Program-made: the position numbers and the translations under genes
In this document: in pieces, positions 55,801-64,000 of the stretch
Numbering within the stretch: the first letter of the stretch is position 1
Layout of the letters: every line of letters begins with the position of its first letter
The notes under the pieces: generated by a model
Told to the model about the DNA's origin: nothing
The model's input: only the letters and a program-made list of their open reading frames with translations
Databases searched by the model: none
Source of the DNA: Procambarus clarkii
Taxonomy: Eukaryota; Arthropoda; Malacostraca; Decapoda; Cambaridae
Direction: 5' to 3'
DNA: 64,000 nucleotides
Assembly: GCF_040958095.1 (NCBI RefSeq)
Contig: NC_091193.1
Span: 33,120,114-33,184,113, forward strand

Positions 55801-56548
55801 AGGGTCCAGTCCGCCTTAGCAAACTGCCACCTAGGGAAAGAGAGGGAAGGGCGAAAAGAGAAAAAGGAAACAAGGATGGGGAAATGATCACTTCCATGGA
55901 GGTCATCAAGAACCTGCCATGTGAAATCTAAGTAAAGAGAAGAAGAGCAGAGAGAAAGATCAAGACAAGAAAGGGTGCGAGTTCGAGAGTCCAAATGAGT
56001 GGGCTCACCAGAATTCAGAAGAGACAGGGAAGAAGAGAGGAGAAACGGCTCAAGGAGGCGACCCCGGGTATTCGTCAGAACGTCACCCCAAAGAGAATGA
56101 CGACAATTGAAGTCACCCAGCAGGAGCACAGGCTCCGGCAAGGAGTCTAGGAGGTGTTTCAAATCAGGAAGAGAGAGCGGGACACCCGGGGGGAGATAAA
56201 TGGAACAAACTGTGTACCATTTCCCCACAAAGATACGAGCAGCAGAACAATGGAGAGGCGAAGGAAAAAGTAAAGGAACAAAGGGAACATCAGCCCGAAT
56301 CAAGAGAGCAGAAGAATTAGAAGCCCCAGCAATGGCTGGGGGGGGGGGGGGGAGAGAAAGGAATAGCCACGAAAACGACCAGGACGAGCACCAAGCATCG
56401 GCTCCTGGAGACAGACACAAAGGGGCGAAAACCGCGAAACCAGAAGTTGGAGTTCGAGGAAATTGGCGTAATAACCTCGAACGTTCCATTGAAGAATGGA
56501 CAACGACGAGAAGAGAAAGGACAAAAACAGAGAACAAGGAAGAAACAA
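52818..56548 (-). pseudogene. LINE ORF2, copy 3 (homopolymer frameshift in endonuclease)
   Basis: Two frames. 56548-56300 holds the endonuclease start (QWNVRG, CLQEP). From the G15 tract at 56338-56352 the rest (GDFN, SDH, YVDD, RNase H) is in another frame, open to 52818. Copy 1 has 10 and copy 2 has 13 bases in this tract, both in frame. An upstream extension of the second frame to 56606 is an artefact. RT and RNase H residues are the same as copy 1. Confidence 0.9.
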
Positions 56549-56571
56549 AGGTGAAAGACCAACAGAGCACG

Positions 56572-58503
56572 TTAAAGAATATCAGGGTCGGGATCAGGGT
56601 CAGCAAAGTCAGGGTTAGGGGGCATGGGTAAACTGAGCAAAGACGGAGGGAAGGAAACGGGAGAACAGATCAGAGGTGGGCGGGCAGGGTCCGGAGGAGG
56701 AGGAGGAGGAGGAGGAGGAGACAACGGAGAGGAGCAGTCAAGGACAGCAGCAGGAAGAGGGGGAGTAGAAAGAGAGGAGCGCACCCCAGCAAGAGCAGCA
56801 ACCGAAAGGGAAGCAGGGGCCAAAGAAACCTCCATAGCAGGAACAGGGGGCGCAAGCACTGAAACGGGAGTGGAAGGAGCAACAGAGCCAGAAGGAGGAG
56901 CTGAGGAAGAAAGCGAAGCCTTCTTACCCGCCGGGGAAGAGGAAGGAGAGGAGCCAGGCTTACGCTTCTGACTTAAAGAGACCGGTGTCCCAGCAACTAC
57001 GTACCGGGCAACGGATTCCAGCGTCTCAACAGGAGAAGCCGAACGAGAGCACACACGACGGCCGTTAGGAGAGCGATGGACATCCGCCCGCACCGACAGG
57101 CGGCGGGGAGAGCCGATAGACGGAGGAAGAGGATGGGAAGGAGGATCGGAGGGGGACGAGGAAGGAGACACAGAAGACACGACAGACCGGGTAGAAGGAA
57201 GGGGAACCCCAGACAGAGGACCAGGAGGAGGATCCTTCGGGAGAGAACCCAAAGGGACAGAGGAGGGGGCAGTGGGCGCATCAGGGTCCAAGGCCTGGAA
57301 ACGGTTGTAAGTCTGAGGAAGGCGGGAAGGACGAGGAGAGGAAGAGCGCAACACGCGAGCATAAGAGATATTAGCATAAGGCGGGAGCCGGCGAACCTGG
57401 CGCCTCGCCTCAGGAAAAGATAAACGCTCCCGGTGCTTCAAGTTGAGGACGGCTGCCTCAAGCTTGTAATGGACACACGCACGGGAGAAGGAAGGATGGG
57501 CCTCACCGCAGTTGAGGCAACGAGCCTGGGGAGAAGCGCACTCCGACTTAGAGTGACCTTCGCCACCACACAAAGGACAGAGAGAGACAGTCCCGGAGCA
57601 GCGGAGGGCACCATGCCCAAACCTCCAGCACTTGTTGCAGAGCCGAGGAGAAGGAATGTACTCCTGGACAGAGCACCTGGCACCAGCAAGAATGACAGAG
57701 GGTGGAAGGGTCCTACCATCAAAGGTAATCATCACAACCCGGAGGGGTTGACGGCGACTACCACGAGGGGGACGAGTAAACGTGTCCACCTGGAGAATAG
57801 AATGGCCCTGGGCAGCGAGGATATGTCGAATATCGTCGTGGCAGTCGCGTAGGTCCCGAACACCGGTCGCAACATGGGGCGGGAGCAAAATAGTGCCAAC
57901 ACTGGCATTCAACTGGACGTTCTTCGAGACCCGAACGGGGGTCTCGCCAAGGCAGGATAAGGCAGCCAAGCGGGAAGCAGCATCCTGAGAAGGAGCAGCA
58001 ACGACACGCGTACCGAGACGAGTGGGGTTAAAAGTAATGGAGGCATCCACGGAATCAATGAGATGTCGATGAAGGGAGAAATCGTCAGGAGGCGCAGAAT
58101 CAAGAGGGAGGAGATCAAAATATTTGGCCCACGAAGCGGGACCAAACAAGGCTTGATAGGTAGCAGAACTGGAAGGAATCGAGCGAGGGCGGCCGTGACG
58201 AGAACGGCGGTGAGAACCCCCAGAGAGAGAGGGGTTAAAAGGCGCAGTAGTAACAACTAGAGAAGGAGCCGCGCCAGGGGACGAGGTAGTCACCACTGGG
58301 GGCTTGGGGCTCGACCCAACCACAGAGGAGGGAGGGGAGCCAGGGGAAGGAGTCAGAGAGGCCAAAGGAGGAGCAAGGTCGGGGCCCAATGCAGCGGAGG
58401 CTACAGAGCCCGGTCTTCCAATACGGACCGACTCGGGGGCTTGGTCGCCCACCCCACGAGCCTGAAAAGGTAAGCCAGAAACAGCCGAAACAGGGGTTAT
58501 CAT
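56572..58503 (-). CDS. LINE ORF1, copy 3
   Basis: 643 codons, colinear with copy 1 and slightly longer through a Ser/Pro and an extended Pro run (GGA/GAG repeats near 56695-56721 on plus). All three zinc knuckles are intact. It ends in alternating Asp-Pro just before the stop. The frame is open. Confidence 0.9.
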   Translation of the reverse strand: MITPVSAVSGLPFQARGVGDQAPESVRIGRPGSVASAALGPDLAPPLASLTPSPGSPPSSVVGSSPKPPVVTTSSPGAAPSLVVTTAPFNPSLSGGSHRRSRHGRPRSIPSSSATYQALFGPASWAKYFDLLPLDSAPPDDFSLHRHLIDSVDASITFNPTRLGTRVVAAPSQDAASRLAALSCLGETPVRVSKNVQLNASVGTILLPPHVATGVRDLRDCHDDIRHILAAQGHSILQVDTFTRPPRGSRRQPLRVVMITFDGRTLPPSVILAGARCSVQEYIPSPRLCNKCWRFGHGALRCSGTVSLCPLCGGEGHSKSECASPQARCLNCGEAHPSFSRACVHYKLEAAVLNLKHRERLSFPEARRQVRRLPPYANISYARVLRSSSPRPSRLPQTYNRFQALDPDAPTAPSSVPLGSLPKDPPPGPLSGVPLPSTRSVVSSVSPSSSPSDPPSHPLPPSIGSPRRLSVRADVHRSPNGRRVCSRSASPVETLESVARYVVAGTPVSLSQKRKPGSSPSSSPAGKKASLSSSAPPSGSVAPSTPVSVLAPPVPAMEVSLAPASLSVAALAGVRSSLSTPPLPAAVLDCSSPLSPPPPPPPPPDPARPPLICSPVSFPPSLLSLPMPPNPDFADPDPDPDIL

Positions 58504-59052
58504 CTTGACGAAATTACGAATTCACTCACGAATGTGCCCCCACACCCACCACGGAGCCACAATTAGAGGCAGGACACCCAACAAGAAGCTATCGCCGATC
58601 TTGTCGGGGCCTCCTAGGGGTGCGTCGTGAGTATACGCCCCACAAACGCCACCTTAAGAAACCGACAGTCCGTCGAGATCGGGTTCAGTGACGAAGTGGG
58701 GATTGACAATAAAAGGTTCCCCTCGCTCTCGACGTCGGGTACCGCAGTTCTACGGGTGCAAGAGTATGCCTCCTCAAGCACCCGGGCGTCAAAGTAGAAG
58801 AAGTCCAAGGGAAGAACCAGAACGAGCAAAAGGTCGGCAGGAAACGGCAAGCAGATAGGAGAAGAGGGGGGAGAAAAACGATACAGAAGGAAAAGGAAAA
58901 GATGCCCAGCAGAATTGGAGAGGACGGCAGCAGGAGCACAAGGCTAGAAAAGGACAGAGGACTGTCCCAAGGAGCATCACACTCCGGCAGCCGCCCACTA
59001 AGCCCCCAGACGGCGACAACGAGCCGAGCGGGGAGGGGGAATCTTTACGTTA

Positions 59053-59894
59053 ACACTCCGTCCCACGGACGATCAACAATCAATAACAATTGATTTACGT
59101 TAATAACAAAGTAACATTTATGTTAATAACAAGGTGACATTTACGTTAACTTAATAAACTCTTACAACTGTCACTAATAACGTGGAAATTACACAACACT
59201 CTACTCGTCGAGCATTCAGTGAGTAAATCTCATTAATCCCTGTAGTTCCAGACAGCTGATTAATCTCTTAACTAGTTACGTTAATTTACGTTATTGTACG
59301 TTATCGGCTACTATCGCTCAACGATAGTTAACCCTGATTTTACAATGTCCAAACTGCTAAGAGAACGGTAATCACTCGTGATGACCCTTAGAGCAATTAA
59401 TTACTATCCTCAAGATCAATAATTAATCAATAAAATACGCAACCTTTCACATTAGCTCAGCAATTTACATTAAGGTATGAATTCCGTTCGAGCCTTCCAT
59501 ACTCAGACCAATTCAGGTGATTAAGGGCGCTAATCACCATGTTTACGTTATTCTAAAATGACGTTACTCTTCCCACGAGTCAATTAAGTGCCGGTACTTC
59601 CAGACAGATTAATAACGACATTACGTTAATGGAACAATGGAGCCTTCGAGTGAGTCGATCAACACGGATCGAAGTTAATTACTTTGACTTCCTGAAACAC
59701 GTCAATTACCCGGCCCACTGACCGTTAATTATTACGACAGACAATACTCTAATTTCTTGTCTGACTGATGGCTAGGCTACCCTGAGACTACCGTAGCTGC
59801 TTGCAGTTAAGATAATTAACTCAAAACGTATTCTACGTTACTCAAATTGTCAAAGAAATTCTCTTAAAGCAATGGGTGTTCCCTTGGTTACGTT
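59053..59894. other. ACGTTA-rich stretch, no gene
   Basis: tacgtta or acgttaa words occur about ten times in 840 bp, often as tttacgttaa. The same words occur at 49620-50130. No coding frame. It may be part of an unrecognised repeat into which LINE copy 3 inserted. Confidence 0.5.
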
Positions 59895-59916
59895 ATATAT
59901 AATTTTTTTTTATAAA

Positions 59917-61079
59917 AGAATTACACAAGGTCCAACATGAAGCAACAATTACATAACACAGGACAAAAAGAACTAAAAAGGGAAAACCCTAAACGGGCAT
60001 GAGAACGACCACATAAAACAGAAACGTTACAGATAAATCACACAAGAGACAAATAACATAAAACAGTTGGCACACGAATACAAACACAGGTGCAGAATAG
60101 TATAAAACACCACCAGGCCGCGACCTACTGGCAGAGGCAATATACAAAATCTCAGTAAATAAGAAAATAAAAATACAGCAAATACATAAACAGGGAAATA
60201 CAAACGGTAAGAACATAAATAGCAGAAATAATGTATACATAATAAATCAATGCACACGCACACACACGTCGTACACAACCACATAAGCAGGACAAGGCAA
60301 AAGCACATGGCACATGAAAGAGACAAATAATGGCAAAAAGAACACCCAATGCACAGGAACAGTAATACAAAAATCCCTACAAATTAAAAAGGGGTGAACA
60401 GTAATGTACAAAGACAGACGCGCAACAAGCGCCCATACCCGAACGAACATAACAAAGTAAACAAACCCACACAGGGCAAACTAGATGGCCCACGCAGGAG
60501 CCAGGAAAGAATCACACCTACACACAAACATACCAAAACAATCACATCCACAAAACCGTAAGTACAGAAATACAAAAAGAGAACACACAAACAAGCCCGG
60601 CCCAACCCAGACACAGGTGCAAAATAGTACATAACATTAACAGGCCTCCGAAACCCCTGACAAAGAGGTAAAAATACATAACTACAGGAAACAATAAAAA
60701 ATAAAAACAGCGAAATACATAAACAGTGAAATACAAACAGAAATAACAAAGAACAGAAATGTAGTACAAATAATAAAGCAATACATGAGGCCAAGAAAAG
60801 AAACACACGCACACAAGCAACATACACAATCCCACTGCCCACCACCCCAACACAAAACACGGGGTGTGCGCAGTGACACGCAAGAAATATCACCAAACAC
60901 CCACAACCGCACACAACCACACCACAAACACGTATAAAAGGCAAGCGCAACAAAACAGGCCATGCATGGGGCAAGAACATCATCCACACCGCCCACACTC
61001 ACATACAAGGACACCCACCCGTGCACGCAGGCACCGTGGAAACATCACGCACAACACAGACAGAAACCAAACACACCAA
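59917..61079 (-). other. G2 3' UTR with ~533-bp tandem duplication
   Basis: aaatacataaacag.gaaatacaaac lies at 60180 and again at 60713, with flanking sequence also matching, so the UTR holds two diverged ~533-bp units. The plus strand is A/C-rich and T-poor, giving long hydrophobic frames on the minus strand that have no recognisable domain. Confidence 0.6.
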
Positions 61080-63276
61080 TCACTCATACTTCTCCGGGTA
61101 CTCCTGAGCTGGAAACAGTAAGCAATAAGCTTCCCAAAGAAGTAGGTCAACGTCAGGAATTGGACGTCCACGAGGCGCAATAGGCCGAGGCATCAAATCT
61201 GGCACATCCAAGACCCAGATGGTAGATGGGCACCAGGGAACAGGACGCACCAGGTCATCACAGTCATAGACCACAGTTGCCTCGGGGCCGACCACCTCGC
61301 CGGACGAAAGGATGAAAGGGAAGGGAAGCCCCTAGGAAGCTTGTCACAGGGCTGCACACCAGGAAGCACACCGGACTGCACGGCAGGCCGCACACCGGCC
61401 CGCCCACTAGGGTGTGCACCCCGGTCGACGCCAGACATCGCATTGAGGCCCACGGAGGGTGGCTCCGCAGGGGCCCCAGCGCTCCCACCAACCGGAACAG
61501 GAGCAGAGTCCCCCCGCCACACATCCTTCAACAACACCACTACAAGGTCGCGATCACCAGGGGCAACCGCCCACTGAGGGGAGCCACCAGCTGGAGGCAC
61601 AGCATCCAACACAGAAGGCACCACCGGAGGCAACACAGCGTCGGCCACAGTGTCATCGTCTATCGCATCACGCTCCTCTGCCCACGACCGGCGAGGCGAC
61701 TCACTCCGAGCCGAGCGACGGCACTTAAAAACAGGCCGCAGATCTTTGGAACTGTCACCCCCAGCAAGCGGTGCCCCAGAAGAACCAACAACAGGCGGCC
61801 CCAAAGCCAGGGGCAGCACTAACGCGCAGGACAGTAGCCTCAACCGCACGGGGCAAAAAGCCACTACCACGCCCGGATACTGGAAACGGAGAAGGATCAG
61901 ACACAGCAGGCGGGAGAGCACAGTCCAGCACACGTGAGGTATCCTGCATGGACGACAGCGCCGGCGCAGGCTAATAGGCATAAGAGAGCGAGGAATCCGC
62001 CGAAGGCGACGAGGTAGCCGAGGCAGAGAGCAGGGGGGAGGGCTCACCCACCACAACCCCGACAACCCTGGCACGCCCGGGGACCGGAAACGGAGAATGA
62101 GCAGGCTCAGCAGGCGGGAGAGCACACTTCAGCACACTGGAGGCATCCAACACGGACGACAGAGCTGGCACGGGAGAAGACGGACCGGAGAGCGAGGAGA
62201 CCACCGAAGGCGACGAGGGAGACGATGACGAGGCAGAGGGCGGAGCAGAGGCCAGGGTTGGAGCAGGGGGCAGGGGAGAGGGCTCACCCACCACAACCCC
62301 GGCAGCCCCAGGAAGCAGACGATCGTCGGCAGGGGAGTCAGGCACCACCCCTACAGCAGCATCCAAGGCCCCCACGGAAGCAACCGGCCGCGGATGCACC
62401 TCCGCAACCACCAAACGACGAAGACCTGAAGCAGGAGCCACCAGGTCCACAGAGCTTACCGGTGCGGCAGACATACCAGGGCCAGACAAATCAGGGTCAG
62501 ATGGAGCACCCGCCGAAACCGCCGCAGGAACCACACCAGGCACCAGGACAGAGCGAGTAGGCGCCGAGGAAGCCCCATGCTCAGACAAGCAGGGGAAGTC
62601 ACCCTCCAAGAAAACCGAAGGAGCCTCAGCATGAGGAGCTTCACAGCCAGCCGCCACATGGCCCTCAGCACCACACCGGGAACAGGTCCGTGTCTGGCCC
62701 TGATAAAAGACCCGGAGCGAGAACCCATGATACAAAACTCTGGACGGAATGGGTGTCGTAAACCGCAAAATGAGTGCCCGTACATATCCCACGCAGTCGG
62801 CCCGCACTCAAAGTGTTGAAGCGGTGAACCACCACCACACCGTATCGTGTAAACACGGACTTCAGCTCGTCCACAGGGAAAGTCACCGGCACACCATGAA
62901 TGCTCACATACTGCACGGCCCCCCAGGGATCCGAAAACTCCACAGACACAGCCGATGCAGGAATAGGAACTGTGCGGGCATCCCAGCGCGCCACAAACTC
63001 CCGGTACAGCAGACTCGAGTTGAAGGACACCGCCGCCCTAGTAGGTGAGAGCTTTTTCAGCCCAAGCAAATCAAGAACGTCCACATGGAGCACATCTATG
63101 ATCGCAATCTCCACCAGCGGCCAGTCCACAGCCCCAGAAAAGTCTAAGCACGCCGTGTCAATCCACTGAACGCGGGAAACACCACCAACAACCATACCAC
63201 CGGCCGCCGGGTCCTCCGGCCAGCGGGCGCACCGCCCCACAAACCACACCCGCCTCCACTCAATGACAAGCAACAA
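61080..63276 (-). pseudogene. G2 ORF1/Gag-like zinc-knuckle protein
   Basis: Three successive frames. 63276-62665 has an RRM-like part (IIDVLHVDVLDLLGLKKL, VSIHGVPVTFPVDELKSVF). 62807-61971 has the knuckle CSRCGAEGHVAAGC and a Ser/Pro/Ala-rich stretch. The C-terminal part carries SPQWAVAPGDRDLVVVLLKD (in 62125-61193) and, after another shift, WCPSTIWV and the end FPAQEYPEKYE (61295-61080). The same motif order is in G1. A ~205-240 bp tandem duplication (61875-62310) may account for one frame change. Probably inactive. The start codon is not clear; no ATG begins the first frame. Confidence 0.65.
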
Positions 63277-63337
63277 CTGGCAGGGCAGGCGGGCACGTCT
63301 TGACCCCCTGGCGGCCAGTGAGCGAATCCCTACGATA

Positions 63338-64000
63338 TATTTTTTATTTATTTTTTTTTATTTATATTTTTACATGCAAGCATGCGATTTAAATTACAAT
63401 AAAACATAAAATTAGAAACATAACAGAAAACAAGAAACCGCCGGCCAGAAGGACCGACAGAACAACAAGTACCAAAACTGGAAAGGGTACAGGAAATGCA
63501 GAATACACAGGTTACAAAATAGTGAACAAAACAGAAAACAATCACAAACAAGCATGCAATGCAAGCAAAACAAGAACATAGCAACAAGTTAAAACATTTT
63601 AGCAGTATGAAACAAAACAGAAGCGCCGGCCTGAAGGACCGACAACAAAGCACAACAGTATGAACAAAATGAAACATAATAAAAAATACAATAAAATAGC
63701 ACACCACACAACCAGCCAATAACAAACAAAAAAATAAAAAAAAAAAGATACAAATAAAAGACAAACACCACACGTAAGCATAAAATAAAACACATAGGGC
63801 ACGGTAATAACACAACATATATACATGAAGACTAACCCACACACCAAACCACCCGCCTCGCCACAAACAAGGGGAGGGTCACGGACGCAAACTACCGAAA
63901 GGCAAACAGCCAGCCAGAAGGGCACACAGCACAAAATTAAGCACAAAAGTAGAAAATCATCAGACATACTTGCCCGGAAACACGTCCCGAGGGAATTGTA
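63338..64000 (-). mobile_element. ORF1-only retroelement G3 (3' end, runs off the edge)
   Basis: On the minus strand: the end of an ORF (stop 63960-63962; last residues QFPRDVFPGKYV), a ~600-bp T/G-rich 3' UTR and an A-rich tail (63338-63372) that abuts G2. The ORF ending resembles FPIHKFPEKY in G1 and FPAQEYPEKYE in G2. The UTR holds repeated ccggcc.gaaggaccgac blocks at 63438 and 63622. Confidence 0.55.

Larger units (their letters stand above)
52736..59039 (-). mobile_element. Full-length I/Nimb-like LINE, copy 3
   Basis: Flanked by the 13-bp duplication aatctttacgtta (52723-52735 and 59040-59052). The same 5' end, ORF1, ORF2 and TTAC tail as copy 1. By eye it differs from copy 1 by only a percent or two. 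Intact apart from a frameshift in the ORF2 homopolymer. Confidence 0.95.
59895..63337 (-). mobile_element. ORF1-only retroelement G2
   Basis: On the minus strand: 5' end near 63337, an ORF1-like coding region (63276-61080), about 1.15 kb of T/G-rich 3' UTR, and an A-rich tail (aaaaaaaaatta, 59895-59916). There is no endonuclease, RT or RNase H. Its 5' end directly meets the A-rich tail of G3 in the same orientation. Size about 3.4 kb. Confidence 0.6.

Noticed and set aside
60384..60998. 204-codon hydrophobic, Cys/Val/Phe-rich frame; a similar one at 63348-63866
   Set aside because: The plus strand is A/C-rich, so the complement encodes hydrophobic residues by composition. No conserved motif between the two.
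59895..64000. Direct identity with Drosophila HeT-A
   Set aside because: Only organisation is similar; no sequence relation can be claimed without a search.

Overview
The window is animal nuclear DNA that is almost wholly made of transposable elements. Two minus-strand exons match the mitochondrial HSP90-type chaperone TRAP1 and are the only host-gene coding sequence I can support. The repeat families (tRNA-headed SINEs with a shared tail, Penelope-like ends, an I/Nimb-like LINE, a Ty3/gypsy element) look like those of a decapod crustacean such as a crayfish or shrimp. That host call is an inference from memory of such families; no database was searched.

Layout. 1-695 is the start of a coiled-coil plus SGNH-hydrolase ORF1-like protein running off the left edge. 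771-3575 is one copy of a 2.6-2.8 kb duplicated segment whose partner lies at 40961-43529. 3576-4273 is a Penelope-like (GIY-YIG) remnant. 4636-4872 and 7330-7471 are the TRAP1 exons, set among dispersed repeats (4922-10690).

11546-37041 is a Ty3/gypsy complex arranged LTR - internal A - LTR - internal B - LTR. Both internal regions carry gag-protease, RT, RNase H and integrase remnants, a 29-bp minisatellite expanded inside the RT codons, and a 60-bp minisatellite straight after the pol stop. The 5' LTR holds a SINE and a palindromic MITE. Internal B is split inside its gag zinc knuckle by a full-length LINE (23941-30210). A 22-bp minisatellite (37042-38148) abuts the last LTR.

38529-40732 holds remnants of a LINE ORF1, a LINE RT, a SINE and a bare LINE 3' tail. 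44060-49548 is a chimera of a gag/ORF1-like element (G1) and the 5' half of the LINE. 51127-51925 is a Pro-rich plus endonuclease LINE remnant. 52736-59039 is a third, full-length LINE copy with 13-bp target duplications. 59895-64000 holds two head-to-tail copies (G2 and partial G3) of an ORF1-only element with A-rich 3' tails and no reverse transcriptase.

Integrity. LINE copy 1 has both ORFs open with catalytic residues present. LINE copy 3 differs mainly by a frameshift in a homopolymer tract. The gypsy pol genes are broken in several places, some breaks shared by both copies and some private. The most unusual element is the G family: a zinc-knuckle ORF1-like protein with a conserved C-terminal segment, a long strand-biased 3' UTR and A-rich tails, in a head-to-tail pair.
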